A DNA stretch of 64,000 bases from the NCBI RefSeq assembly GCF_011694815.1, contig NZ_CP050177.1, positions 2,159,001-2,223,000 on the forward strand, written 5' to 3'. The position numbers and the translations under genes were made by a program. The notes beneath the pieces are model-generated. The model was not told where the DNA came from. It saw nothing but the letters and a program-made list of their open reading frames with translations, and ran no database searches. Positions 50,142 through 59,772 of the stretch are shown one piece after another (the first letter of the stretch is position 1; the number at the start of each line of letters is the position of its first letter). This DNA comes from Streptomyces liangshanensis (GTDB lineage Bacteria > Actinomycetota > Actinomycetes > Streptomycetales > Streptomycetaceae).

Positions 50142-53100
50142 GTGAGGCGAAGCAAGGCGAGCTCCGCGGAGCAACAGGCGCGGGGCAACTTCACCCCGCC
50201 CCCGCGGTCGGCGGCGTCGTCCGCGGACCCGGCCGGCGCACCCGCGGCGCCCGGCAGCTCCAGCCGGCTCGCCCCACGCAACTGGCGTGTGGCGACCCGG
50301 CTGAACGCCATTCTGCTGATCCCGGTGCTGGTCGGGCTGGTGATGGGCGGCTTCCAGGTCAAGGGATCGATAGACACCTGGCAGGAGGCCCAGGACGCCG
50401 AGAAGACGGCGCTGGTCGTACGGGCGGCCTCCGTCTACGGCCAGGCGCTGCTCAACGAGCGCGACCTCACCGCCCAGCCGCTGCTGACCGGCAAGCTCGA
50501 CGCGCCGATCGTCGCGAAGACCAGGGCCGCCACCGACGAGGCGAAGAAGAAGTTCGACGTCGCCGTCCGGGACATGCCCGCCAAGCAGGGCCTCGAACGG
50601 CGCCTCAGCATCTTCCGCGGCGAGGAGCCCAAGCTCGCCGCCATCCGCAAGACCGCGTACACCGCGGCGGTGGAGACCCCGGACAAGACCGGCACCAACG
50701 GCGGCCCCGTGGCGACCGAAGAGGGATACGTGCTGGTGCAGCACTCCCTCATGGAGTTCGCCAACGAGCTGGGCCTCGGCACCGGCAACATCACCAGCTA
50801 CGGCCGTACGGTCTACGCCCTCCAGCTCGCCAAGGCCGCCGAGTCGCTCCAGCGCTCGATCGGCATGCACCTGCTCGTCAGGCCGAGCCAGAAGCCCCAG
50901 ATCAGGGGCGGCCAGACCATCGCCTTCTCCTCGTACGCCTACCTGGAGAGCGTGTCCGTCGCGGAGTACGTCTCCGGCGGCACCGCGGCCGACACGGTCC
51001 GCCTCCAGCAGGTCATGAAGGAGAAGGCCGCCGACGGGGCGAAGAAGCTCGCCGCGGCCGGCCAGCAGGCCGCCGCCGCGGGCCAGGACTTCACGCCGCC
51101 GCCCAGCCAGGAGGGCTCCGTCTTCGACGGCATGGTCGCCGCGATCGCCACCGGCGCCACCCCCGAGCAGCTCGCGGAGCGGGGGGTCACCCCGGACGTC
51201 TGGATGGCCGCCGCCACCGCCAAGTTCGACGGCTACACCGTGGTCGAGAAGGAACTCGTCGACAAGGCCGTCGCCGACGCCGCGCAGATCTCCACCAACG
51301 CCAGGAACGACGCGATCACCAACGGCGCCATCGTCGTCGTCGCCCTGCTCATCGCCTTCATCCTGGCCGGGATGATGGCCCGCCAGATGAGCCGCTCGAT
51401 GCGCGAGCTGCGCACGGCGGCGTTCTCCATCGCCGAGCAGCGGCTGCCGATGCTGGTCGACCAGCTGTCCCGTACCGAACCGGGCCGGGTCGACACGCGC
51501 GTCCAGCCCATCCCGATCGATTCGCGCGACGAGATCGGCGAGGTCGCCCGCGCCTTCGACCAGGTCCACCGCGAGGCGGTCAGGCTCGCCGCCGAGCAGG
51601 CCATGCTCCGCGGAAACGTCAATGCGATCTTCACGAACCTCTCCCGGCGCAACCAGTCCCTGATCGAGGGCCAGCTGACCCTGATCACGGACCTGGAGAA
51701 CAACGAGGGCGACCCGGACCAGTTGGAGAGCCTCTTCCGGCTCGACCACCTGGCCACCCGCATGCGCCGCAACGGCGAGAACCTCCTCGTCCTCGCCGGC
51801 GAGGAGCCGGGCCGCCGGTGGAACCAGCCGGTGCCGCTGGTGGACGTACTGCGCGCCGCCTCCTCCGAGGTCGAGTCGTACGCCCGTATCGAACTCACCG
51901 GCGTCCCCGAGACCGACATCCACGGCCAGGCCGTGACCGACCTCGTGCACCTGCTCGCCGAGCTGCTGGAGAACGCCACCACGTTCTCCTCGCCGCAGAC
52001 CAAGGTCCGGGTGACCGCCACGCGGCTGCCCGACGGCCGGGTGATGGTCGAGATCCACGACAAGGGCATCGGCCTGACCGCCGAGGACTTCGCGGACATC
52101 AACCACAAGCTGGCCAACCCGCCGACCGTGGACGCCTCCGTCTCCCAGCGCATGGGCCTGTTCGTGGTCGGCCGGCTGGCCGACCGGCACGGCATCCGCG
52201 TCCAGCTGCGCCCCTCGGGCGAGCAGGCGGGCACGACGTCCCTGGTGATGCTCCCCGACGCGATCACCCACGGCGGGGGCGGCGAACCGACCGCCCAGGC
52301 CGACGACTTCACGGTCTCGCAGATCATCCCGGACCAGGAACCCCCGGCCGAGGTACGGTCCTTCCCGACCGCGCCCATGCTGACGGCGGCCGAACTCGGC
52401 TTCGACGACTCGAAGTACGAGGGCACCGCCGGGGAGCAGACCCCCGTCCAGGACAGCCGCCGGCTCGACCCCGTCAACCGCACCCTGCGGCGCGAGGAAC
52501 GGCGCGCGGCGCTGGGCGGCCCTGAGAGCGCCGAGGGACCGCTGTTCAGCGACCAGGTCGACGGGCAGTACCGCGGGGGCTCCGAGGGGGCGTACACGCC
52601 TCAGGAGGCCCCGTACGACCCGAACTTCGCCCCCCTGCCCGAAACGGCGGAGGCGCCGGCCGCGGACGGATACCGGCCGACGGGGTACGAGGAGTACCGC
52701 GCGCCCGAGTCCTACGGCACGCCGGACGGATACCAGGAGCCCCAGGCACCCGCCTATGCGGAGGCCGGTTACGGGGACCTGCCGAACGGCGAAGTCCCTT
52801 ACCAGAACGGTTTCGACGGCCTCCCCCACCAGGGTGAGTGGACCGACCAGGGCGCATACCAGGGCGCATACCCGCAGGTCGCGCCCGCGGAACCGGAATC
52901 TTCACAGGTCGCGCCCGAGATCCCCGCGGACCGCGTAGGCTTCGACCGTCCGGGTCCTTCCCCGAGCACCAGTCACGCGCTCACCGGCGCGGGGCTGCCG
53001 CGCCGGGGCGGTGGCCGGCAGGCCCAGGAGTGGCAGCCCACCGGTCAGGGCGACGGGCAACTGGGCCGGACTCCCCCGGCCGGCCGGTCGGACGACGGAT

Positions 53101-53480
53101 CTGCCACGCGGACCGCTCCGGCCGCTCAGCCTTCGCTGAACGGACAGGGCGGGCCCGGTGGCCAGGCCGACGGGACGGCGGGGACCGAGGACTGGCGTTC
53201 CAAGAACGACGATCGCTGGCAGCGGGCCGAGAAGCTCCGCGAGCCGAAGGCGGGCGGGGTCACCTCGTCCGGTCTTCCCCGCCGGGTGCCCAAGGCCAAT
53301 CTGGTCGAGGGAACGGCGGAGAGCACTCCGCAGGGCGGCCCCCAGGTCTCCCGTGCCCCGGAGGACGTGCGCGGCAGGTTGAGCAACCTGCGGCGCGGGG
53401 TCCTGCGGGGACGCAACGCGGGAGCGGACACGAACGGACCGGGCCACGGCCCGGGCAGTACCTACAACCAGGAGCGTTAG
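50142..53480 (+). CDS. cvnA2: CvnA2, conservon histidine kinase-like membrane sensor
   Basis: 1112 residues from GTG at 50142. TM1 about 52-72, extracellular domain to about 394, TM2 about 395-415, H-box-like LDHLATRMRRNGENL near 533, N-box ELLENATTFSSPQTK near 601, and G-box DKGIGL near 640. Sensor regions differ strongly from CvnA1 while the kinase cores are alike. The tail (about 700-1112) is Tyr/Glu/Pro-rich, with GLPRRGGG and a conserved C-terminal GLPRRVPKANL and VRGRLSNLRRG. First of the second conservon, 1 bp before cvnB2. Confidence 0.93.
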   Translation: MRRSKASSAEQQARGNFTPPPRSAASSADPAGAPAAPGSSSRLAPRNWRVATRLNAILLIPVLVGLVMGGFQVKGSIDTWQEAQDAEKTALVVRAASVYGQALLNERDLTAQPLLTGKLDAPIVAKTRAATDEAKKKFDVAVRDMPAKQGLERRLSIFRGEEPKLAAIRKTAYTAAVETPDKTGTNGGPVATEEGYVLVQHSLMEFANELGLGTGNITSYGRTVYALQLAKAAESLQRSIGMHLLVRPSQKPQIRGGQTIAFSSYAYLESVSVAEYVSGGTAADTVRLQQVMKEKAADGAKKLAAAGQQAAAAGQDFTPPPSQEGSVFDGMVAAIATGATPEQLAERGVTPDVWMAAATAKFDGYTVVEKELVDKAVADAAQISTNARNDAITNGAIVVVALLIAFILAGMMARQMSRSMRELRTAAFSIAEQRLPMLVDQLSRTEPGRVDTRVQPIPIDSRDEIGEVARAFDQVHREAVRLAAEQAMLRGNVNAIFTNLSRRNQSLIEGQLTLITDLENNEGDPDQLESLFRLDHLATRMRRNGENLLVLAGEEPGRRWNQPVPLVDVLRAASSEVESYARIELTGVPETDIHGQAVTDLVHLLAELLENATTFSSPQTKVRVTATRLPDGRVMVEIHDKGIGLTAEDFADINHKLANPPTVDASVSQRMGLFVVGRLADRHGIRVQLRPSGEQAGTTSLVMLPDAITHGGGGEPTAQADDFTVSQIIPDQEPPAEVRSFPTAPMLTAAELGFDDSKYEGTAGEQTPVQDSRRLDPVNRTLRREERRAALGGPESAEGPLFSDQVDGQYRGGSEGAYTPQEAPYDPNFAPLPETAEAPAADGYRPTGYEEYRAPESYGTPDGYQEPQAPAYAEAGYGDLPNGEVPYQNGFDGLPHQGEWTDQGAYQGAYPQVAPAEPESSQVAPEIPADRVGFDRPGPSPSTSHALTGAGLPRRGGGRQAQEWQPTGQGDGQLGRTPPAGRSDDGSATRTAPAAQPSLNGQGGPGGQADGTAGTEDWRSKNDDRWQRAEKLREPKAGGVTSSGLPRRVPKANLVEGTAESTPQGGPQVSRAPEDVRGRLSNLRRGVLRGRNAGADTNGPGHGPGSTYNQER

Positions 53481-53481
53481 T

Positions 53482-53904
53482 GTGAGCCCGATGAGCCAGG
53501 CGGCGCAGAATCTGAACTGGTTGATCACCAACTTTGTGGACAACACCCCTGGGGTGTCCCACACGGTGGTGGTCTCCGCCGACGGACTCCTGCTCGCCAT
53601 GTCCGACGGTTTTCCCCGCGACCGGGCCGATCAGCTCGCGGCCGTGGCGTCCGGGCTGACCTCGCTGACCGCGGGGGCGTCCCGGATCTTCGAGGGGGGC
53701 GCCGTCAACCAGACCGTCGTGGAGATGGAGCGCGGCTTCCTCTTCCTGATGTCCATCTCGGACGGTTCCTCGCTGGCCGTTCTCGCCCACCCGGAGGCCG
53801 ACATCGGCCTGGTGGGCTACGAGATGGCCCTGTTGGTCGACCGCGCCGGTACGGTCCTCACACCGGACCTCCGCGCCGAACTCCAGGGAAGTCTGCTCAA
53901 CTGA
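53482..53904 (+). CDS. cvnB2: CvnB2, roadblock/LC7 protein
   Basis: 140 residues, GTG start. Same roadblock fold as CvnB1 (SHTVVVSADGLLLAMSDGFP). Five amino-acid differences from CvnB1, with long stretches of near-identical DNA. Likely partner of CvnD2. Confidence 0.95.
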   Translation: MSPMSQAAQNLNWLITNFVDNTPGVSHTVVVSADGLLLAMSDGFPRDRADQLAAVASGLTSLTAGASRIFEGGAVNQTVVEMERGFLFLMSISDGSSLAVLAHPEADIGLVGYEMALLVDRAGTVLTPDLRAELQGSLLN

Positions 53905-54000
53905 CAGACAGTGCAGTTCTCGCCACCGCACCATAGGGTGCGGTGGCGCGCGGCTCCACAGCACCAAAGGGACCGGCGACCGGCAGTCGGAGGAGGAAAC

Positions 54001-54633
54001 GTGGCTACACCCCCAGGCGGACACCCCTATGACGGTGTCCCGCAGCACGCGGGAGAGCAGGCCCGGAACCGCTTCAACTTTCCGTCCACGCCGAGCGGAC
54101 AGGGCGATCAGGGCAGACAGGGCGGACACGGGAACCAGGGCGGACAAGGCGGTCAGGGCGGCGGATACGGCGGACCGGGCGGTCAACACCAGCCCTACCC
54201 GCCGCAACACCAGTACAACCAGCCCCGGGCGCCCCGCATCCAGCCGGTACAGCACAGACGCTCCTCCGCGCCCGACCCGTCCAGGGACACCCACAACCCG
54301 TTGGTGCGCCCGTACGCCATGACCGGCGGACGGACCCGGCCGCGGTACCAGCTCGCCATCGAGGCACTGGTCAGTACGACGGCCGATCCGTCGCGGCTGC
54401 AAGGGCAGTTGCCCGAGCACCAGCGGATCTGCCAGCTGTGTTTCGAGATCAAGTCGGTCGCCGAGATCTCGGCACTTCTCTCCATCCCCCTCGGCGTCGC
54501 CCGGATCCTCGTAGCCGACCTGGCGGAGGCCGGACTTGTCGCCATCCATCAGCCCGGCGGCGACGAGACCGCCGGCGGTCAGCCAGACGTGACACTGCTC
54601 GAAAGGGTGCTCAGTGGACTTCGGAAGCTCTAG
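54001..54633 (+). CDS. cvnC2: CvnC2, DUF742 protein with Gly/Gln-rich N-terminal extension
   Basis: 210 residues from GTG at 54001 with GGAGGAGG upstream; an earlier frame start is unlikely. Residues about 20-70 are low complexity (GGHGNQGGQGGQGGGYGG) and absent from CvnC1. The DUF742 part follows (RPYAMTGGRTRPRYQLAIEA), with a 60-bp DNA identity to cvnC1. Overlaps cvnD2 by 20 bp. Confidence 0.94.
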   Translation: MATPPGGHPYDGVPQHAGEQARNRFNFPSTPSGQGDQGRQGGHGNQGGQGGQGGGYGGPGGQHQPYPPQHQYNQPRAPRIQPVQHRRSSAPDPSRDTHNPLVRPYAMTGGRTRPRYQLAIEALVSTTADPSRLQGQLPEHQRICQLCFEIKSVAEISALLSIPLGVARILVADLAEAGLVAIHQPGGDETAGGQPDVTLLERVLSGLRKL

Positions 54634-55198
54634 CGGCGGAGGAGCAGCCCGCTCAACCACCAGCGCGAAGATCGTGGTGGCGGGCGGCTTCGGCGTGGGC
54701 AAGACCACGTTCGTCGGCGCCGTCTCGGAGATCAACCCGCTGCGTACCGAGGCCGTCATGACCAGCGCCTCAGCCGGCATCGACGACCTCACCCACACCG
54801 GAGACAAGACCACCACCACCGTGGCCATGGACTTCGGCCGCATCACCCTCGACCAGGACCTCATCCTCTACCTCTTCGGCACCCCCGGACAGGACCGCTT
54901 CTGGTTCATGTGGGACGACCTCGTCCGCGGCGCCATCGGCGCCGTCGTCCTCGTCGACACCCGCCGCCTCGCCGACTGCTTCCCCGCCGTCGACTACTTC
55001 GAGAACTCAGGACTCCCCTTCGTCATCGCCCTCAACGGCTTCGACGGACACCAGCCCTACACCCCCGACGAAGTACGCGAAGCACTCCAGATCGGCCCCG
55101 ACACCCCCATCATCACCACCGACGCCCGCCACCGCGCCGACGCCAAGAGCGGACTCATCACCCTCGTCGAACACGCACTCATGGCACGACTGCGCTAA
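54614..55198 (+). CDS. cvnD2: CvnD2, Ras-like GTPase
   Basis: 194 residues, GTG start. Same motifs as CvnD1 (GGFGVGKTT, FGTPGQDRF). The DNA from 54589 to 55191 equals 49193-49795 base for base (603 bp); only the last codons differ. Such identity in otherwise diverged operons points to gene conversion. Confidence 0.96.
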   Translation: MDFGSSSGGGAARSTTSAKIVVAGGFGVGKTTFVGAVSEINPLRTEAVMTSASAGIDDLTHTGDKTTTTVAMDFGRITLDQDLILYLFGTPGQDRFWFMWDDLVRGAIGAVVLVDTRRLADCFPAVDYFENSGLPFVIALNGFDGHQPYTPDEVREALQIGPDTPIITTDARHRADAKSGLITLVEHALMARLR

Positions 55199-55222
55199 GG
55201 CAACACCCACTGGTCACGCACG

Positions 55223-55255
55223 ACGGCCCCCGCACTCGACGAGTGCGGGGGCCGT
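55223..55255. terminator. Terminator between cvnD2 and accE
   Basis: Perfect 15-bp stem ACGGCCCCCGCACTC/GAGTGCGGGGGCCGT with a GAC loop, 24 bp after cvnD2. Convergent with accE, so it can serve both. Confidence 0.88.
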
Positions 55256-55325
55256 TGCCGTTGCCGTACGTGCTCCGCGAAGGCGCGGGGGCGGGCGGCG
55301 AGGGGCGCGGTCAGCGGGAGGGGGG

Positions 55326-55535
55326 TCAGCCCTGCCAGCTGTGCGGGGCGCGGAAGCCGGAGCTGCGCTCCAGGCGGCGCCAGCCCGCGGTGGACCGGCC
55401 GCGGCCGGTCGCCGGGGCCTCCTCCGAGCGGGCGGCCGCGCGGGCCATCAGGACCGCGGTGATCGCGGCGAGCTCCTCGGGGTCCGCCTGGCCCTTCTCG
55501 ACACGCAGCAGGGAATCGTTGGTGGTCTCACTCAT
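55326..55535 (-). CDS. accE: Acyl-CoA carboxylase epsilon subunit
   Basis: 69 residues, ATG start. AccE/PccE are small stabilising subunits of actinobacterial acyl-CoA carboxylases; the sequence LLRVEKGQADPEELAAITAV and the end WRRLERSSGFRAPHSWQG are typical. It lies 19 bp after accB, matching the S. coelicolor accB-accE pair. Confidence 0.92.
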   Translation of the reverse strand: MSETTNDSLLRVEKGQADPEELAAITAVLMARAAARSEEAPATGRGRSTAGWRRLERSSGFRAPHSWQG

Positions 55536-55554
55536 GGGAGTCGGTCTCCGTCTT

Positions 55555-57138
55555 CTACTGCGGGGGATTGCCGTGCTTGCGCGACGGCAGGTCGGCGTGC
55601 TTCGTGCGGAGCATCGCGAGGGCGCTCGCGAGCACCTCGCGGGTCTCTGCCGGGTCGATGACGTCGTCGACCAGGCCGCGCTCCGCGGCGTAGTAGGGAT
55701 GCATCAGCTCCGCCTTGTACTCCTTGACCATGCGCGCGCGCATGGCCTCGGGGTCCTCGGCCTCGGCGATCTGCTTGCGGAAGATGACGTTGGCGGCGCC
55801 CTCGGCGCCCATCACCGCGATCTCGTTGGTGGGCCAGGCGTAGGTGAGGTCGGCGCCGATGGACTGGGAGTCCATGACGATGTAAGCACCGCCGTACGCC
55901 TTGCGCAGGATCAGGGAGATGCGCGGCACGGTCGCGTTGCAGTACGCGTACAGCAGCTTCGCGCCGTGCCGGATGATCCCGCCGTGCTCCTGGTCGACGC
56001 CGGGCAGGAAGCCCGGTACGTCCAGGAGGGTGACGATCGGGATGTTGAAGGCGTCACACATCTGGACGAACCGCGCGGCCTTTTCCGACGCCTCGATGTC
56101 CAGGACCCCGGCGAGGGACTGCGGCTGGTTGGCGACGATGCCGACCACCTGTCCGTCGATGCGGGAGAGCGCGCAGATGATGTTGCGGGCCCAGCGCTCG
56201 TGGATCTCCAGGAAGTCGCCGTCGTCGACGAGCTCCTCGATCACCTTGCGCATGTCGTACGGGCGGTTGCCGTCCGCGGGGACCAGGTCCAGCAGGACGT
56301 CGGACCGGCGGTCGGCCGGGTCCTCGGAGTCCACCGTGGGCGGGTTCTCGCGGTTGTTCTGCGGGAGCATCGACAGGAGGTAGCGCACCTCGGCGATGCA
56401 GGTCTCCTCGTCGTCGTACGCGAAGTGCGCGACGCCCGAGGTCTCGGCGTGCACGTCCGCGCCGCCGAGGCCGTTCTGGGTGATCTCCTCGCCCGTGACG
56501 GCCTTCACGACGTCCGGGCCGGTGATGAACATCTGCGAGGTCTCGCGGACCATGAAGACGAAGTCCGTGAGGGCGGGGCTGTAGGCGGCGCCGCCCGCGC
56601 ACGGGCCGAGCATCACGCTGATCTGCGGGATGACGCCGGAGGCGCGGGTGTTGCGCTGGAAGATGCCGCCGTAGCCGGCGAGCGCGGAGACGCCCTCCTG
56701 GATACGGGCGCCGGCGCCGTCGTTCAGGGAGACCAGCGGGGCACCGGCCGAGATGGCCATGTCCATGATCTTGTGGATCTTGGTGGCGTGGGCCTCGCCC
56801 AGCGCGCCGCCGAAGATCCGGAAGTCGTGCGCGTACACGAAGACCGTACGGCCGTCGACCGTGCCCCAGCCGGTGATCACCCCGTCCGTGTACGGCTTCT
56901 TGGCCTCCAGGCCGAAGCCGGTCGCCCGGTGGCGGCGCAGCTGCTCGACCTCCTTGAACGATCCCTCGTCGAGCAGCAGGTCGATCCGCTCACGGGCGGT
57001 CAGCTTGCCCTTGGCGTGCTGGGCCTCGGTGGCCCGGTCGCTGGGTCCCCGGCGGGCCTGCTCGCGCAGGGCGTGCAGTTCGGCCACCCGGCCTCGGGCG
57101 TCGGCGGGCTCGCTCGGCTTCTCGTCCACTACGGTCAT
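55555..57138 (-). CDS. accB: Acyl-CoA carboxylase beta (carboxyltransferase) subunit
   Basis: 527 residues, ATG start. Transfers carboxyl from biotin to acetyl- or propionyl-CoA, feeding malonyl/methylmalonyl-CoA into fatty acids and polyketides. Carboxyltransferase motifs: SLNDGAGARIQEGV, GPCAGGAAYSPALTDF and VPGFLPGVDQEHGGIIRHG. Ile420 (GGAYIVMDS) occupies the specificity position that is Asp in propionyl-specific PccB, consistent with the AccB type. Forms an operon with accE. The biotinylated alpha subunit is encoded elsewhere. Confidence 0.95.
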   Translation of the reverse strand: MTVVDEKPSEPADARGRVAELHALREQARRGPSDRATEAQHAKGKLTARERIDLLLDEGSFKEVEQLRRHRATGFGLEAKKPYTDGVITGWGTVDGRTVFVYAHDFRIFGGALGEAHATKIHKIMDMAISAGAPLVSLNDGAGARIQEGVSALAGYGGIFQRNTRASGVIPQISVMLGPCAGGAAYSPALTDFVFMVRETSQMFITGPDVVKAVTGEEITQNGLGGADVHAETSGVAHFAYDDEETCIAEVRYLLSMLPQNNRENPPTVDSEDPADRRSDVLLDLVPADGNRPYDMRKVIEELVDDGDFLEIHERWARNIICALSRIDGQVVGIVANQPQSLAGVLDIEASEKAARFVQMCDAFNIPIVTLLDVPGFLPGVDQEHGGIIRHGAKLLYAYCNATVPRISLILRKAYGGAYIVMDSQSIGADLTYAWPTNEIAVMGAEGAANVIFRKQIAEAEDPEAMRARMVKEYKAELMHPYYAAERGLVDDVIDPAETREVLASALAMLRTKHADLPSRKHGNPPQ

Positions 57139-57300
57139 GTTCCAACCCTACGAAGCCGAGGGGTAAATAGCTCCGTAGACTCCACACAGTCTCCTGCCCG
57201 GATTCCTGGTGGAGCTGGACAGAACGCGGCCCGAATGGGCGTGACCTCATAGCTCGGAACACCTAGTACTTGTAGGGTTTCCATAGATGTCGGCACAGAG

Positions 57301-59733
57301 TCATCCTGCCGCTCCACGCAGAGTGACGTCACAGCGGTGGCTCTCGCCCCGCGTTCCCGGCATGATCCGCAGCCGTACGGTACGCCCCGCCGCGAGCACC
57401 TCCACGGACGGGTCCGCCGCCACCGCCCGCCGTACCGGCCGGTCCCAGACAACCTGCACCGGCTGCCCGGAGCGTACCGGCTCGCTCACGTGGATCGTGG
57501 CGGTACGTCCCCGCTCCACCACGAGCACGCTCGCGGGGGCGGTCGCGGTGAGCGGGCCCGCCGTACCGGGCCTCCAGAAGTTCGCGGCGGTCAGGCCGAG
57601 GGAGCGGATCGCCACGGCCTGGACGTCGGCCGTGTTGGCGAGGAGCGACAGCCAGTGGGGGTCGGCGGCGCGGGCCGCGAGGGCGCGCGGGGAGGCGCCC
57701 GGCATCAGCAGGTAGCGGTACGAGGCGGCCACCGGGTCGGTGCCGTGGTCGAGCCAGAGGGTGCGGTAGCGGCGGGTGCGGCGGGCGGTGGTGCCGGCGG
57801 TGTTGATGTCGCTCCAGGAGCCGGTGCGGGCCTCTTCGAGGGTGCGCAGGGCGCCGGGGGGCGCGCCGCCGGGGAAGACCCAGCCGCCGTGGCCCGCGAG
57901 GTGGGCCCAGCGGGGGCGGGGGGCGGGGTCGAGGGTGAACGGGTGGCGTCCTGACGCGCCGAGGTTGCGGTTGTCGACGATCGTCTCCACCGGGACGCCG
58001 TCGGTGCTCGTGATGCCGGCGCCGAGGCAGACGACCGCGTCGGCGGCGAAGATCCAGGAGGCGCGGGCGTCGAGGGTGGAGCCGAGGCCTTTGAGGTGCT
58101 GTCCTACGGAGGCGAACGTGCCGTCCGTGACGCCGCCGACCCAGCGGACGGCGGGGCGGGGCGCGCCCCATTCGCCGCCCGCGCGGTCGGGGAGGCGGCG
58201 GGTGGAGACGGTGGTGCCGGGGAGCCGGTACGGGTCGACGGTGGGCCAGAACCAGTCGGTGTACTGGTCGTTGGGGCGGTGGGCGGCGTCGTGGGGGTCG
58301 CCGTTGTCCTCCGCCGGGTGGTCGGCGTCCGTGCCCGGTCTCCACCAGTAGAGCATTCCGGCGCCGGTGTGCCAGCCGCGCGGGTTCTCGCCGTTGCCGC
58401 ATTCGTAGGAGGCGATGCGGTCGGAGGCCATGGCGAGGTTTGCGGTCCAGCCGGGGCGGCGGTGCACGGCCCGGTCCATCCCGGGGAAGAGGGTGTGCCC
58501 GGCGGGTTCGGGGGCGGCGGGGACGCCGGACGCGGCGAGCGTGTGCAGGCGGGCCAGGTCGGCGACGTCGAACTCGGGGGCGGTGAGGACCGGGGAGGTG
58601 CCGCCGGGGGGTGCGGAGCGTTCGATCCAGCCCTTGGCCCTGGCGGTCCAGCGGGTGCGTTCGGCGGGGCTCGCGACGCTCATCAGGAGCGGGATCGCCG
58701 CGATGAGGGCCCGGCCGTGGAAGTGGTCGCCGCGCAGGACGCCGAGGTCGTCGTCCTTGAGATGGCCGCGGCTGACGGCCCGGCCGCTGACGCTGTCCAT
58801 CATCAGGCCGTCCAGGACCAGCGGCGCGTAGGCCCGCTCCACGCTGTCGAGGACGATCTGCCGGTCCGGGTCGGTGACGGCCCAGGGGGAGCCGGCGAGG
58901 AGGGTGAACAGCCGGCCGAGTCCGTCGAGGAGGACCTGTCCGTACGTACCGGAGTAGGCGACCCAGGTGTGCTGGACGAACGAGCCGTCGGCGTGGAGGC
59001 CGTCGCCCTTCGTGACGTACGGGAAGACGGGCGAGAGGGCATCCCTGGCGAGGGCGATCTTCGCGGGCGCCCGGCCGAGGACGCCGCGCAGCGCGACCAC
59101 GCGGCAGAGGTCGACCCGGTTGGCGCCGGTGCTGACCCCGGAGTAGTCGGTGAGGAGGGTGTCGGGGACGAAGTGGTCGACGGCGGCGCAGGCGGCTTCC
59201 CGGCGCTGTGGGGTGAGGTGGTCGTACAGCACGGCGACGGTGTCGAGGAGGTGGCGGGGGCTGCCGATGCGCCACTCCCACCAGTTGCCGTACGGCGTGG
59301 TGCCGGGGTGGTAGACGGTCGCGGCGAGGTGGTCGAGGCCGCGCAGGACGGCGTCGAGGAGGGCGGGGTCGCCGGTGAGGCCGGTGCGGGGCTGGGCGTA
59401 GGCCTCGGCCATGGTGAGGAGGCGGGCGTGGCTGACCGTGAGGCCGGCCGGGCCGGCGGGCGGGTCGAAGGGGTGGTCGGGCCAGAGGGAGGTGGGGGTG
59501 GGGGCCATGGCGTGCCGGTACCGCTCGGCGCGGGTGCCCGTGCGGGCGAGGCGGGAGGCGTAAGGCTCGGCGGTGGGGTCGTAGGCGGTGCCCAGGTGGA
59601 GGGTGGTCCAGCGGGTGCGGAGGGTGTCGAGGGGGTCGGATTCGGTTGCCGTTGCCGTCGCGCTTGCGTGCGCGGTGCGCCCCAGAGCGGTGGCCGCCGC
59701 TGCGGCGAGGAGGTGGCGTCGGGGCCAGGGCAC
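57301..59733 (-). CDS. Polysaccharide lyase family 8-like secreted enzyme
   Basis: 810 residues from GTG at 59733 with GGAGG upstream. A Tat-like signal (PRRHLLAAAAATALG) precedes an alpha/alpha toroid with NWWEWRIGSPRHLLDT and catalytic-type GSFVQHTWVAYSGTYG (His, Tyr), then beta-sandwich domains. PL8 enzymes depolymerise hyaluronate, chondroitin or xanthan; the substrate here is not known. The C-terminal half (GRTATIHVSEPVRSG) is sandwich-like. Flanked at its 5' end by repeat R9. Confidence 0.85.
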   Translation of the reverse strand: MPWPRRHLLAAAAATALGRTAHASATATATESDPLDTLRTRWTTLHLGTAYDPTAEPYASRLARTGTRAERYRHAMAPTPTSLWPDHPFDPPAGPAGLTVSHARLLTMAEAYAQPRTGLTGDPALLDAVLRGLDHLAATVYHPGTTPYGNWWEWRIGSPRHLLDTVAVLYDHLTPQRREAACAAVDHFVPDTLLTDYSGVSTGANRVDLCRVVALRGVLGRAPAKIALARDALSPVFPYVTKGDGLHADGSFVQHTWVAYSGTYGQVLLDGLGRLFTLLAGSPWAVTDPDRQIVLDSVERAYAPLVLDGLMMDSVSGRAVSRGHLKDDDLGVLRGDHFHGRALIAAIPLLMSVASPAERTRWTARAKGWIERSAPPGGTSPVLTAPEFDVADLARLHTLAASGVPAAPEPAGHTLFPGMDRAVHRRPGWTANLAMASDRIASYECGNGENPRGWHTGAGMLYWWRPGTDADHPAEDNGDPHDAAHRPNDQYTDWFWPTVDPYRLPGTTVSTRRLPDRAGGEWGAPRPAVRWVGGVTDGTFASVGQHLKGLGSTLDARASWIFAADAVVCLGAGITSTDGVPVETIVDNRNLGASGRHPFTLDPAPRPRWAHLAGHGGWVFPGGAPPGALRTLEEARTGSWSDINTAGTTARRTRRYRTLWLDHGTDPVAASYRYLLMPGASPRALAARAADPHWLSLLANTADVQAVAIRSLGLTAANFWRPGTAGPLTATAPASVLVVERGRTATIHVSEPVRSGQPVQVVWDRPVRRAVAADPSVEVLAAGRTVRLRIMPGTRGESHRCDVTLRGAAG

Positions 59734-59772
59734 GGGTACCTCCGCGTGGGGCGCGGCCTCCGGCCGCGGGTG

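Noticed and set aside
49193..55191. Conservon repeat as an insertion sequence or transposon duplication
   Set aside because: No transposase, terminal inverted repeats or target duplications; identity starts and stops around cvnD only, which fits conversion better.
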